From NCBI RefSeq assembly GCF_002949735.1, contig NZ_CP026681.1, forward strand, positions 62,001-126,000: DNA of 64,000 nucleotides, given 5' to 3'. The position numbers and the translations under genes are program-made. The notes under the pieces were generated by a model that saw nothing but the letters and a program-made list of their open reading frames with translations, searched no databases and was not told where the DNA came from. The DNA comes from Nostoc sp. 'Peltigera membranacea cyanobiont' N6 (GTDB taxonomy: Bacteria > Cyanobacteriota > Cyanobacteriia > Cyanobacteriales > Nostocaceae). Shown here piece after piece: positions 1-8,588 of this stretch (its first letter is position 1; each line of letters begins with the position of its first letter).

Positions 1-852
1 GCGTTCCACAAAACCAGAAGAAACCTCTAAACATATACCTAGATATGGATATTCAGTGGAACTGTCTGGATTTAAATTAAAGTATCCAAGACCACACCAG
101 AAATTATTGCCTGAAAACCTAGTATAGATAATATATCTACTAGACCATTTCCATTGAGTCCTACTTGCTGCACCGTTAATAACACCTCCAAAAGCTAGCT
201 TGAATTCGCGTTGTACTTCATCATTGAGGGTTGATTCCATGAGATTGAGAGTTTTGTTATAATTCACCATTGTCAATAAGTCAACTGATGAAAATTGATT
301 AGTGTGAGACATTCTGTTATTCCTCATGAAGATTAATATTTCTTGTGCTAAGATATCGGACGCGCGTTCTTTTAAGAAGCTATAAAACTGATACCACCTG
401 AGTTGGAAAAAATTTACCTTGGGTAATAAATCAAGGCAGTATTTTTTTCTTTCATCTTTTGGGTCATAATCACGGGTAATGTAAATTAAAATTCGATGTC
501 TGACATTTGGTAAATTACTCAAAATCTCAGCATATTTTTTTAATTGCCCCGGTACTTCTGTAGAGCAAATTTTTGATTCAATAAATATTACATCTGTGCT
601 TAAACCATTTGATAATTCAACCACAATATCAAGTCTACTGTCTTCAGGATGGCTCACCAGTGCTTGATGTTCTTGCTGAGTTGAAATTTTGATGTTGGAA
701 TAATTATTATCACTAATGATTGAGTGATGTTTTAGCCAATCAATTAAAATATCTTTATTCAAGGATAAAAAATAAGCAACAATCTCAGTAAAAAAATCTT
801 CACGCGGCTTGCTTCCTGAATGCAGGTTGAGTAAATTGGTAAATAAAGACAT
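1..852 (-). CDS. PD-(D/E)XK nuclease-like protein, 3' end cut by window edge
   Basis: An open frame of 284 codons runs from an ATG at 852 to the first base of the window without a stop, so the C-terminus is missing. The N-terminal third reads like a PD-(D/E)XK nuclease fold: SRLDIVVEL followed about 15 residues later by VIFIESKI, which gives the D...(E/D)xK spacing of the family. Helical segments (QLKKYAEIL) and a strand (RHRILIYIT) follow, as in restriction-type nuclease folds. The middle and C-terminal parts resemble nothing I recognise. It stands alone, about 370 bp from the next gene, and is not obviously part of the nif cluster. The fold assignment is inferred from motif spacing. The cellular role is unknown; a defence role is possible. 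Confidence 0.6.
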   Translation of the reverse strand, partial: MSLFTNLLNLHSGSKPREDFFTEIVAYFLSLNKDILIDWLKHHSIISDNNYSNIKISTQQEHQALVSHPEDSRLDIVVELSNGLSTDVIFIESKICSTEVPGQLKKYAEILSNLPNVRHRILIYITRDYDPKDERKKYCLDLLPKVNFFQLRWYQFYSFLKERASDILAQEILIFMRNNRMSHTNQFSSVDLLTMVNYNKTLNLMESTLNDEVQREFKLAFGGVINGAASRTQWKWSSRYIIYTRFSGNNFWCGLGYFNLNPDSSTEYPYLGICLEVSSGFVER

Positions 853-894
853 TTATTTTTAATTATTTAAGATAATTCCAAAAAAGCAAATATA

Positions 895-1062
895 CCGGGC
901 GATTAGAAATCGCGGCTACACAAACAAAGTCCACCTCCGTGGACTAAGAAAAAATCAACAGTTTTTAACCTGCGGAGGCAGGTTTTGTCTGTGTAGCCAA
1001 GCCAGTGCGTTGGGCGGCTCCGCCGACTTGAAGCACCTGGCGCGTGACTTCTAGTCGCCTGG
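895..1062. repeat. MITE-like inverted repeat in a 370-bp intergenic region
   Basis: The left arm (GGGCGATTAGAAATCGCGGC, then TACACAAACAAAGTCC) is mirrored on the right by GTCTGTGTAGCC and GACTTCTAGTCGCC. Together they form an imperfect long palindrome without coding capacity. A second short palindromic insert (GGGCGGCTCCGCC) sits in the right half. This is the kind of non-autonomous repeat that litters Nostoc genomes. The rest of 853-1222 shows nothing else. Confidence 0.6.
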
Positions 1063-1222
1063 CTAGTAATAAATTAGACTTTTCAAACTAGCGTTGCAGC
1101 AGTTATAACTTAGCCGATCGCAGTTTGACAAGGTGTTATACAGAGATACTTACGACAAATAAGGGTAAAAAATTTACCCCTACAAATTTGTGTATTATTT
1201 TAAGAAAAGCTAGAAAAGCTTA

Positions 1223-1768
1223 TTACTCTGAAGTTAAGTGACTTTCTAGCAAAGATGCGATCGCGTCAGGATGAATATTCTTGTATTTCTTTTTACCAAG
1301 GTGTAAAACACAGTTGGGAGCGCTGCTACAGCATTTTTGGCAACCAGTATATTCAATAGTAACTTTGTCTAACAAACCGCGATCGCACAAAGTTTTTTCT
1401 AACTCTGATAATAACCCTTTACCACCACGTTTCAGACAACCGCCCTTTTGACATACCATAATCCTGGCTTTGGTTTCAGGTGGTAAATCTTGCTTTGGAC
1501 ACCCATTAATTGATGTTACCTGATAGGCTTTAATTTTAATTTCACTTGTACGCGAATCTATCTTACTATAACCACAAACGCGAACTTGCTGACCAGGAAC
1601 TAAGGATGAACTTAGAGAACGGCGCAACTCTTTAGACAGTTTAATTTCCACATTTCCAGATGGAATTGCCAATTGCAAGTATTTATATTTTCCTGATTCA
1701 CCACCAACAAAACCTAGTAACTGTCCCTCAAGGTTTAATTCTGATAACGTCAAATGTTTGTCACCCAT
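1223..1768 (-). CDS. Thioredoxin-like [2Fe-2S] ferredoxin domain protein
   Basis: 181 aa. The C-terminal half (about residues 100-178) is a thioredoxin-like [2Fe-2S] ferredoxin domain. It has VCQKGGCLKRGG near residue 105, then EYTGCQKCCSSAPNC, giving four cysteines placed as in the family (C-x(3-5)-C ... C-x(3-4)-C). The N-terminal half (LEGQLLGFVGGESGKYKYLQL...) looks like a beta-rich OB-like domain. Such proteins are small soluble electron carriers, and similar ones occur near nif genes in cyanobacteria. It is followed on the same strand, across a tandem repeat, by the nifT-nifZ-nifV group. Its place in that operon is possible but the gene order (upstream nifV, downstream this gene) is the only support. 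Confidence 0.7.
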   Translation of the reverse strand: MGDKHLTLSELNLEGQLLGFVGGESGKYKYLQLAIPSGNVEIKLSKELRRSLSSSLVPGQQVRVCGYSKIDSRTSEIKIKAYQVTSINGCPKQDLPPETKARIMVCQKGGCLKRGGKGLLSELEKTLCDRGLLDKVTIEYTGCQKCCSSAPNCVLHLGKKKYKNIHPDAIASLLESHLTSE

Positions 1769-1785
1769 GATTGATAAAAAGTTAT

Positions 1786-1860
1786 TGGGGATTGGGGATT
1801 GGGAATTGGGAATTGGGAATTGGGAATTGGGAATTGGGAATTGGGAATTGGAAATTGGGA
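1786..1860. repeat. Short tandem repeat (GGGAATT-type heptamer)
   Basis: About ten tandem copies of a 7-bp unit (GGGAATT, grading into GGGGATT at the left end) lie between nifT and the ferredoxin-like gene. A C-rich stretch at about 1880-1912 (CCCCAGTCCC, CCCCAATCCCC) is complementary to it, so the region could fold into a hairpin. Heptameric short tandem repeats of this sort are typical of Nostoc/Anabaena intergenic DNA, and similar ones recur at 23.2 kb and 61.6 kb in this window. Confidence 0.85.
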
Positions 1861-1912
1861 AAGTATTGCTAAATATTTATTCCCCAGTCCCAGTCCCCAA
1901 TCCCCAGCACCC

Positions 1913-2116
1913 TTACGCGAGGCGTTTAGCTTCTACAGTTTGAGGTAAATTTGCTGCGTCTGGCAAATCACGAAATTCTAATTCCCAACCATTTGCTAGG
2001 GTGAGAATCTTGCCATCATTTCCATCGGTTTGTTTGACGACTTCTTCTTCAAGGTCTTTTTTAGCAACGTAGACTACTAAAGTACCGGCATCATTCATGC
2101 GTAGCATTACTTTCAT
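1913..2116 (-). CDS. nifT: NifT/FixU family protein
   Basis: 67 aa when started at the second methionine (MKVMLRMNDAGTLVVYVAKKDLEEEVV), which matches the usual NifT N-terminus. An in-frame ATG four codons upstream (2128) would add MRNL. NifT is a small conserved protein of nitrogen-fixation clusters with no established biochemical role. The recognisable body is VYVAKKDLEEEVVKQ ... GKILTLANGWELEF. It overlaps the 3' end of nifZ by about 26 bp, so the two are very probably translationally coupled in the nifV-nifZ-nifT group. Confidence 0.88.
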   Translation of the reverse strand: MKVMLRMNDAGTLVVYVAKKDLEEEVVKQTDGNDGKILTLANGWELEFRDLPDAANLPQTVEAKRLA

Positions 2117-2378
2117 GAGATTCCTCAACAGATTCTAGTTCTTTTTTCATACAGCCGACGACGAATCCTGTTTCCAAGAAATGCACAGCATATATATAGG
2201 AAGTCTGCAAATATGTTCCTATACTGGCTATGTAGCCGATATCTCCTTTGTTCACTAAAACTTGCCCGACTTCTTTACCAGGGAAAGTACCATCGTTCTT
2301 GAGCAGTTTCCGAACTCTGACTTTTTCACCAATTTCAAAAGCAGGTGGCAAGTTTAGCTCTAATTCATCGCGTTGCAT
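2091..2378 (-). CDS. nifZ: NifZ family nitrogenase accessory protein
   Basis: 95 aa. The central FEIGEKVRVRKLLKNDGTFPG followed by LVNKGDIGYIASIG and YAVHFLETGFVVGC is the NifZ signature, an SH3-like beta barrel of about 75 residues. NifZ assists maturation of the MoFe protein P-cluster. The start codon overlaps the end of nifV by 14 bp and its 3' end overlaps nifT, so nifV, nifZ and nifT form a tight cotranscribed group. The C-terminus is a short charged tail (KKELESVEESHES). Confidence 0.9.
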   Translation of the reverse strand: MQRDELELNLPPAFEIGEKVRVRKLLKNDGTFPGKEVGQVLVNKGDIGYIASIGTYLQTSYIYAVHFLETGFVVGCMKKELESVEESHESNATHE

Positions 2379-3498
2379 GAGAGTACCTCTGTTCTCTGAC
2401 CAAATTCAACAATTCTTCTGTCGTCAGGCTGCGTTTTTTCTGTACCGATTGATGGCGCACTGCGTCTAAAACAGATTGGGTTTCTTGGGAGTTTAAGAAA
2501 ATTCCATGCTGTTCTAGCAAGTTTGAAACCAAATGCCGTCCAGAATGTTTACCTAATACTAAACGCCGCTCCCAACCCACCTCTTCAGGTGCAAATGGTT
2601 CGTAGGTAATGGGATTTTGCAATACCCCGTGAGCATGGATGCCAGATTCGTGAGCAAAGGTATTTTCGCCAACGATCGCTTTCCAAGGTGGTACGCTAGC
2701 TCCTGATGCGGCTGCAACTAGTTGAGACAGTTCCAGCAAACCGGGTGTGTCGATGCCTAAATCAACGCCGTAGATGCGTTTAATCGCCATGACAACTTCT
2801 TCTAAAGCTGCATTTCCCGCTCTTTCACCTAATCCGTTGACTGTGGTATTCACTGATAAGGCTCCGGCTTTGATACCCGCAAGGGCGTTGGCTGTTGCCA
2901 TCCCAAAATCATTGTGGGTGTGGATTTCTAGGGGAATCATCAAAGCTGAAACCAGCCGTTTAACCTTGGTGTAGGTGGTGAAAGGATCGAGAACTCCTAC
3001 GGTGTCGCAGAAGCGGAACCGGGATGCACCCCATTCTTGGGCATAAAGCGCTACATCTAAAAGGAAGTTTTCATCAGCCCTGGAAGAATCTTCTCCGCCG
3101 ACTGCTACCCAAAGACCTCGATCGACGGCGAAGCTGATACAGTCTTTGAGTTTTTGCAAACTGACTCGCCATTGACCGTGGAATTTAGCGGCGATTTGAA
3201 TACCAGAGACGGGAATAGCAATATGTACCCGGTTCAGTCCGCAAGCAATAGAAGCCTTAATATCTGAGATGACAGCGCGGTTCCAGCCGAGGAGTTTTGC
3301 TTGTAAACCCAAGTCAGAAATTGCGGCGATCGCACGGGTTTCTTCATCACCCATTGCTGGTATACCGACTTCTAATTCAGGAATACCAATAGAATCGAGA
3401 AACTTAGCGATCGCAACCTTTTCTTCTAGGGTAAAAGCAACACCTGCTGCCTGTTCGCCATCACGTAGTGTAGTGTCATTAATTATGATTTGATTCAT
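2365..3498 (-). CDS. nifV: Homocitrate synthase NifV
   Basis: 377 aa from the ATG at 3498, which is preceded by an AGAGAGGG ribosome-binding site. A longer reading to 3564 lacks both a good site and similarity to NifV N-termini. NifV condenses acetyl-CoA and 2-oxoglutarate into homocitrate, the organic ligand of FeMo-cofactor. Visible family features are NDTTLRDGEQAAG at the N-terminus (metal and substrate binding in the HMGL/IPMS TIM barrel), the metal-binding HTHNDFGMATAN, the glycine-rich NGLGERAGNA, and LGKHSGRH near the C-terminus. It is the first gene of the nifV-nifZ-nifT run. Confidence 0.95.
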   Translation of the reverse strand: MNQIIINDTTLRDGEQAAGVAFTLEEKVAIAKFLDSIGIPELEVGIPAMGDEETRAIAAISDLGLQAKLLGWNRAVISDIKASIACGLNRVHIAIPVSGIQIAAKFHGQWRVSLQKLKDCISFAVDRGLWVAVGGEDSSRADENFLLDVALYAQEWGASRFRFCDTVGVLDPFTTYTKVKRLVSALMIPLEIHTHNDFGMATANALAGIKAGALSVNTTVNGLGERAGNAALEEVVMAIKRIYGVDLGIDTPGLLELSQLVAAASGASVPPWKAIVGENTFAHESGIHAHGVLQNPITYEPFAPEEVGWERRLVLGKHSGRHLVSNLLEQHGIFLNSQETQSVLDAVRHQSVQKKRSLTTEELLNLVREQRYSHATR

Positions 3499-3671
3499 TG
3501 CAAATATCCCTCTCTTGGAAGTATTCTTAATATCCTTTCTCTCTACAATCCCCAGCGATGGCAAATGCTAAAAATATCACAATTCATAATGTAGGATACA
3601 TGATCCTTAATTATTGACCTATTAGCAGCATCACATCTGTATGACAGGGAACTAAAACAATGTATAATTTA

Positions 3672-3788
3672 CTAATCGTTTTTACCGATGTCAGTTGAAT
3701 TGGGTTCGAGTAGCAATGAACTAATATAACTATTAGCAAATCCTGAACAAAGTAAAACACAGAAACCAGCAATTAAGGATGTAATCAT
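3672..3788 (-). CDS. Possible 38-aa membrane peptide
   Basis: A short frame starts at ATG 3788 with GAGG 8-9 bases upstream and encodes a peptide with one hydrophobic stretch (SLIAGFCVLLCSGFANSYI) and a polar tail. It lies alone between nifV and the DUF2949 gene. The ribosome-binding site and the single-span composition are the only support, and I recognise no homologue. The remaining DNA of this 370-bp gap shows nothing else. Confidence 0.3.
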   Translation of the reverse strand: MITSLIAGFCVLLCSGFANSYISSLLLEPNSTDIGKND

Positions 3789-3869
3789 CTTCGTAACCTC
3801 AGATTTTCTAGAGCATTGGTGTGTACTTTAGGCAGGTAATGGGACTCAGAAGTACAGGGGACAAATTCG

Positions 3870-4067
3870 TTAACTGTGTTCTGCTAGCCAATCAAAAATT
3901 TTTCCTAGCTGCTCCAAATCAACTAAACCATACTGCCAAAGGAGCATCGGTAGTGGCCCATTTTCTAATTCGCGGTGTCGCAGAGCTACAGCAATATCAG
4001 CATTTGAAAGTTCAAGTTCGTTTTGCAAAAAAGTGAGGAGTCTTATATCTCTATTCCGAGTCGCCAT
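3870..4067 (-). CDS. DUF2949 family small protein
   Basis: 65 aa from the second methionine (MATRNRDIRLLTFLQNELEL); a start six codons upstream at 4085 is also open. The C-terminal half (ENGPLPMLLWQYGLVDLEQLGKIFDWLAEH) is the typical core of the cyanobacterial DUF2949 family. This family is made of small soluble helical proteins with a repeated 'LPxxLWQYGLVxLxQL' pattern and no known function. It stands alone between the nifP and nifV groups. An overlapping plus-strand frame is a shadow. Confidence 0.65.
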   Translation of the reverse strand: MATRNRDIRLLTFLQNELELSNADIAVALRHRELENGPLPMLLWQYGLVDLEQLGKIFDWLAEHS

Positions 4068-4352
4068 AAATGATTGAACTTTCAATTTCTAATTTGGGAA
4101 AATAATTAAAAATCATAATTTCCAATTTCTAGTTGGAGATTTTGCCTTTTTAATTGTTGCTATATGTCAGGGAAAGTTTAGATTTACTAGAATAAATAAA
4201 ATCTAAATCCCATCTAATCCATCTCAGTCTGCAATAAATTCTGCAAGTATACAGTAGCTTCAAACTCTAAACCTATTTGAGCTTTGTGCATTCATGAACA
4301 AAAAGGATAAAGTGCAGTGATTTCGTCATGAATTCAAGATTAATAGACGCGA

Positions 4353-4592
4353 TTAATCGCTGTAATGCCAGCAACGCTCTAGCCATTCTAATAATTCCTG
4401 ACGAGAACCAAGAAGTTGCATAACTGTACTGCGAATTAGAATTGCTTCCACCAAATTGTTCACTTGCACTCGTAAAGAACCATCGGGGGGACAGCAGCTC
4501 TGAATTTTTAACTCTTGCAGTCGGTGATAGATTCGCCAGCGATCGCTCAAAGGTATCTGCAAAACTTGATCGCCTAAAGGATCGTTAGTCAT
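4353..4592 (-). CDS. Small conserved protein downstream of nifP, function unknown
   Basis: 79 aa (MTNDPLGDQVLQIPLSDRWRIYHRLQEL...). It overlaps the 3' end of nifP by 8 bp on the same strand, which indicates coupled translation. The body is helical: RWRIYHRLQEL, a CCPP turn, then VNNLVEAILIRSTVMQLL and ELLEWLERCW. Two adjacent cysteines and a further one near the C-terminus are visible but form no clear metal site. A short protein at this place next to nifP is, from general knowledge, usual in heterocystous cyanobacteria. The Asr-type hypothetical family name is not certain enough to assign. Confidence 0.7.
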   Translation of the reverse strand: MTNDPLGDQVLQIPLSDRWRIYHRLQELKIQSCCPPDGSLRVQVNNLVEAILIRSTVMQLLGSRQELLEWLERCWHYSD

Positions 4593-5418
4593 TTGTCCTT
4601 TGTCCTTTGTCAGTTGTTCTACCCTGTGGGTTCGCCTTTGGCGTGTCTATGTCATTTGCTAATGACAAATGACCAATGACTAATGACTCTTGTCTTAAAG
4701 CTTGTAGTTGTTTTTCGAGTTCTTCAACGCGCGAGAGCAAAGAACGAATCACGGTTGCTTCCATATCGGGTAGCTTTCCATGTTCTAAAGGAGAAAGGCT
4801 GGCGTTTTCATTTCGGGAAATAATTCGACCGGGAACTCCTACAACTGTGCAATCGCTGGGGATATCCCGCAAGACAATGGAACCTGCGCCAATACGGACG
4901 CGATCGCCAATTTGCAGATTACCCAAAACTTTCGCACCCGCCCCAATCGCTGCATTTTTGCCCACTGTGGGATGACGCTTACCAGTTTCTTTACCAGTTC
5001 CGCCAAGGGTGACACCCTGGTAAATCAGTGTATAGTCGCCGACGATCGCAGTTTCGCCAATGACAACACCCATTCCGTGGTCGATAAACACGCCCTGGCC
5101 AATCTCTGCACCTGGGTGAATTTCAATTCCCGTCAAAAATCTTCCCAAATGGGAAATTAAACGGGGGATAAAACCGACTCCTCTACCATGTAACCAGTGA
5201 GCAAGACGATGCAAACAGAGTGCGTGCAATCCGGGGTAGCAAAACACCACCTCTAGCCAATTCCGGGCTGCGGGATCGCGCTCAAAAATAATGCGAAAAT
5301 CACTCAATAATGGCTCAAAAAAAACGCCTGAGAGTAAATTTTTCAGCATGGATCTATGTGCAGAATCCTGCATTTTGGTACTGGGGGGATCGCTAATACT
5401 GTCTAAAGACTCTTGCAT
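4585..5418 (-). CDS. nifP: Serine acetyltransferase (NifP/CysE family)
   Basis: 277 aa. It makes O-acetylserine from serine and acetyl-CoA to boost cysteine supply for Fe-S clusters when nitrogenase is built. The N-terminal helical region (DPAARNWLEVVFCYPGLHALCLHRLAHWLH) and the left-handed beta helix of hexapeptide repeats (IEIHPGAEIGQGVFIDHGMGV..., about residues 95-205) with the catalytic HGMG segment are typical of CysE. Starts at 5418 or at the internal ATG 5349 (MLKNLLSGVFFEP) are possible. The last roughly 35 residues (SLVIGHLSLAND...TTDKGQRTND) are encoded by a short tandem repeat (GTCATTTGTCCTTTGTC-like) and look like repeat-derived tail rather than enzyme. It overlaps the next gene by 8 bp. 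Confidence 0.88.
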   Translation of the reverse strand: MQESLDSISDPPSTKMQDSAHRSMLKNLLSGVFFEPLLSDFRIIFERDPAARNWLEVVFCYPGLHALCLHRLAHWLHGRGVGFIPRLISHLGRFLTGIEIHPGAEIGQGVFIDHGMGVVIGETAIVGDYTLIYQGVTLGGTGKETGKRHPTVGKNAAIGAGAKVLGNLQIGDRVRIGAGSIVLRDIPSDCTVVGVPGRIISRNENASLSPLEHGKLPDMEATVIRSLLSRVEELEKQLQALRQESLVIGHLSLANDIDTPKANPQGRTTDKGQRTND

Positions 5419-6243
5419 CGGTAATGTCTATCTGGTAGATGAGTCATCTGCTATTTTTATGCTTATATCAGGTGACTTATAACTCGATACCAAACCCAAT
5501 GCTGATTGGATTTATTGGATTGATTAAAGTTGTACTCAAACGCCAAAACCCCGACTTAACATAAAGTTAAAATTTGTCTGGGGTTAGGGGCGCTAGTATT
5601 TAACGATAGGGGTACTAGTATTTTTAGGGCAGGGGTTAAGAATTTTTGTTCGCGCTACAAGAAACTTTACCCGTAAGTCTTTGCTAAGATTTCGTCAAGA
5701 TATTTTGCAATATATTAAGCTGTACTCAGATGCACTCAAATATGATTTATATCGGGCTATAAATACATTTTTGTATATGCTACTACTATTAGTATCCTAT
5801 TATTTGGTTGGGCGAAAGACGGGTTTCTTTATTTTCTTTTAGGATTTGCTGTCTGTATGCAGATATACGTTTCAAAATATAGTCATAGCTCGTAGTGAAT
5901 ATCTTATTATATAGATGTGTTGAAGGAAAGCATTTCATTTCAATGAGTGCAAATATAGGAATCATATTTGATTTCTGAAAAAATCTCAGTAGTCTTGTAG
6001 GGTGTGTTACGGCTTCCGTAACGCACCATGCGAAGGTTTTGGTGCGTTAGCCTACGGCATAACACACCCTACGTATATTTCAAAAATCAAATCGGAGTCC
6101 TATATTTTGACATGGCTGGAAACTAACTTTGAATACTTTCATTATTTTTTCAATTGTTCTAAATAAACAGCAACCTCTATCATAATGCTGTTACATATCT
6201 GTTAAGAATAGTTACAAATTCTTAACCCAAGGAAATATTTTTT
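5419..6243. other. 825-bp divergent intergenic region (nifP / ndh promoters)
   Basis: This region separates divergent nifP and the NADH dehydrogenase gene, so it must hold both promoters. It is AT-rich and contains one MITE-like palindrome (listed separately). The 3' part has a CATAAT hexamer at about 6181 that could be a -10 box for the downstream gene. No ORF of interest and no RNA gene was recognised. Confidence 0.5.
5954..6104. repeat. MITE-like palindrome (GTAGGGTGTGTTA family)
   Basis: The outer arms TATAGGAATC.TATTTGATTT and AAATCAAATCGGAGTCCTATA are inverted. The inner arms are GTAGGGTGTGTTACGG (5997) and CATAACACACCCTAC (ending 6072), around a second stem built on CGTAACGCACC / GGTGCGTTAG. 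The same inner element recurs at 44,760-44,840. It has no coding capacity and is a non-autonomous repeat widespread in filamentous cyanobacteria. Confidence 0.75.
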
Positions 6244-7590
6244 ATGGCAGTTTCACTTGAAAATAATGCACCCCATCAGGTTGTTATTGTTGGTGGTGGT
6301 TTTGGTGGACTGTATGCAGCAAAGGGTCTGAATGCAGCGAATCTAAATGTTACTCTCATTGATAAACGTAACTTTCACCTCTTTCAGCCGCTTTTATATC
6401 AAGTTGCCACAGGTACGCTATCACCTTCTGATATTTCCGCACCATTGCGATCTGTATTTAGCAAAAGTAAGAATACAAAAGTGTTGTTGGGAGAAGTAAA
6501 TGAGATCGATCCAAAAGCGCAACAAGTTATTCTGGGCGATGAAATAGTACCTTATGATACATTAATTGTCGCCACAGGTGCTAACCATTCCTATTTTGGT
6601 AAAGATCACTGGGAAAAAGTTGCTCCTGGTTTGAAGACTGTGGAAGATGCGATAGAAATGCGTCGCCGGATATTTGGCGCATTTGAAGCAGCAGAAAAAG
6701 AAACCGATCCTGAAAAACGGCGTGCTTTCTTGAATTTCGTGATTGTGGGGGGTGGCCCGACTGGTGTAGAATTAGCAGGTGCGATCGCAGAATTGGCATA
6801 CAAAACTCTCAAAGAAGATTTCCGCAGCATCGACACTTCAGAAACGAGAATTTTACTATTACAAGGGGGCCCTCGCATCCTCCCACACATGGCACCAGAG
6901 TTATCGGCATCAGCAGCAGTATCTTTGCAAAAGTTGGGTATAGAACTCCACACTCACACTAGGGTGACGAATATTGAAGGTGGTATCGTTACTTTCAAGC
7001 AAGGCAATGAATTTACAGAAATTGCCTCAGACACTATATTGTGGGCAGCAGGTGTTCAAGGTTCCCCAATGGGGAAAGTCTTAAAAGAAAGTACAGGTGT
7101 AGAGTGCGATTTCTCTGGGCGGGTGATTGTAGAACCTGACTTGTCTATCGAGGGTTATAACAACATTTTCGTAATTGGAGATTTAGCTAACTTCTCCCAC
7201 CAAGATAGTAAAGTCTTACCTGGTGTTGCACCTGTAGCTAAACAACAAGGAGAGTATGTAGGTAAATTAATTCAACGACGGCTTCAAGGTAAGACTTTGC
7301 CACAATTTCGTTACAGCGATGTGGGTAGTTTGGCGATGATTGGGCAAAATTTAGCTGTTGTAGATTTAGGCTTAATGAAACTCACAGGTTTCATTGCTTG
7401 GGCATTTTGGCTATTAGTTCACATCTACTTCTTAATCGAGTTTGACACTAAATTACTAGTAGTATTTCAGTGGGCGTGGAATTATATCACTCGTAATCGT
7501 CGCTCTAGATTGATTACAGGTAGAGAAGCTTTTGTAGAACCAAAAACTGTTAAAGATAGGGTGCAAGAGCCTTCTGCGACACCTCTGTAA
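6244..7590 (+). CDS. ndh: Type II NADH dehydrogenase (NDH-2), FAD-dependent
   Basis: 448 aa, close to the family's usual 400-460. It transfers electrons from NAD(P)H to quinone at the membrane without pumping protons. It has the N-terminal FAD-binding dinucleotide fold (VVIVGGGFGGLYAAKGL, residues 13-29), the RNFHLFQPLLYQVATG segment of NDH-2, a second dinucleotide fold for NAD(P)H (FVIVGGGPTGVELAGAI, about residues 166-182) and the FAD motif IFVIGDLA. A hydrophobic C-terminal segment (FIAWAFWLLVHIYFLIEF) gives membrane attachment. It stands alone with its own upstream region. Cyanobacteria carry several such enzymes, so the ndbA/B/C paralogue cannot be fixed here. Confidence 0.9.
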   Translation: MAVSLENNAPHQVVIVGGGFGGLYAAKGLNAANLNVTLIDKRNFHLFQPLLYQVATGTLSPSDISAPLRSVFSKSKNTKVLLGEVNEIDPKAQQVILGDEIVPYDTLIVATGANHSYFGKDHWEKVAPGLKTVEDAIEMRRRIFGAFEAAEKETDPEKRRAFLNFVIVGGGPTGVELAGAIAELAYKTLKEDFRSIDTSETRILLLQGGPRILPHMAPELSASAAVSLQKLGIELHTHTRVTNIEGGIVTFKQGNEFTEIASDTILWAAGVQGSPMGKVLKESTGVECDFSGRVIVEPDLSIEGYNNIFVIGDLANFSHQDSKVLPGVAPVAKQQGEYVGKLIQRRLQGKTLPQFRYSDVGSLAMIGQNLAVVDLGLMKLTGFIAWAFWLLVHIYFLIEFDTKLLVVFQWAWNYITRNRRSRLITGREAFVEPKTVKDRVQEPSATPL

Positions 7591-8357
7591 TTTCAGGTAT
7601 CACAGCATTAGTCAATGATGGTACAAGGTTATTGAAGTGATGAGTACCGCGTGGTGGGAAATCTTGGGCGAAGATTGCTGTTCCAAGAAAAGAATATGGG
7701 GATGAGATACCGCCCTAAGCAATTTTGGCAATTTGGCATTTCATGACTTCGAGTTGCTGTTTCAATGGAGATATCAACACAACGGGACAGTGAAGAAGTT
7801 GTACGAGGGATAAGGTAAAACTTTCCGCTTCTGGTGTCCCAGCTATGCCAGTTGTCAAATGAGTGCTGTAGAAAAGCTCTACATAATTGATACAGCACTC
7901 AACAGGGTTCAGTTCCCGCTCTGCAACTGGCTAGAAATCAACAAAACCAAATATAGCGGTTCTCATTTTGATGCAATACACTTTGATCTCTCTCCAAACC
8001 TCTCTCCTTTTAGGAGAGAGGCTTTGAATTTTACTCCCCTTCCCTTGTAGGGAAGGGGCTGGGGGTAAAGTAGTGAGTGCTGCGATCGCTGTTTTGAATA
8101 TTGAGCTAGACACAGAAAATAAGTAAAATTTACCAACAACGCAGCATGATTAATCCTGATTATTCTCTGTGTAGACTCTTTGAGCGATTGAGAAGTACTA
8201 GCAAGTGATTAATCAAGATTATCTCGATCTATGCCAAGCGATATCAAATGACAAGCCGCTATGCGTCTACGCAATTTTTCTGCATACCAATTCGTCATCG
8301 AGAAAAATTAACTTAAACTAAAATCAAGATGACTTGCTCTTAAATCTGGAAAAAACT
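7591..8357. other. 767-bp intergenic region with a possible gene remnant
   Basis: On the minus strand about 7715-7860 a frame reads TTGIAGTPEAESFTLSLVQL then HCPVVLISPLKQQLEVMKCQ and stops. The composition looks protein-like, but there is no start and frames break around it, so it may be the remnant of a gene I cannot identify. At 7985-8070 there are GGAGAGAGG- and CCCTTCCC-type inverted repeats common in Nostoc. No intact gene is seen. Confidence 0.35.
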
Positions 8358-8588
8358 ATGGTTAATACTTATGACGACATTTTCAATACTGCATTGTCTT
8401 TACCTCCAAGGTTAAGAGCAATGCTAGCTGAACATTTATTTAAAAGTCTGGATGCTGAAAATCAAGCAGAAATAGATGCTATTTGGGCAGAAGAAGCAGA
8501 GAAAAGATTTCAAGCTGTTGAACAAGGCGAAGTTAATTTAATTCCTGGTGAACCAGTATTGCGAGAGCTACGTTCTAGGAGTAAGTAA
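8358..8588 (+). CDS. Addiction module antitoxin (RelB/ParD-like, TIGR02574 type)
   Basis: 76 aa from ATG 8358; an upstream in-frame start (8334) adds eight atypical residues. The sequence YDDIFNTALSLPPRLRAMLAEHLFKSLD, then AEIDAIWAEEAEKRFQAVEQGEVNLIPGEPVLRELR, is the standard 'addiction module protein' pattern of small antitoxins paired with RelE/ParE toxins. The stop overlaps the ATG of the toxin gene (8588), as expected for a coupled pair. The toxin is broken by a repeat element, so this antitoxin is now orphaned. Confidence 0.8.
   Translation: MVNTYDDIFNTALSLPPRLRAMLAEHLFKSLDAENQAEIDAIWAEEAEKRFQAVEQGEVNLIPGEPVLRELRSRSK

Noticed and set aside
7629..7898. 89-codon minus-strand frame after the NADH dehydrogenase gene
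   Set aside because: A different frame of the same DNA looks more protein-like; neither has a start, so only a possible remnant is reported.
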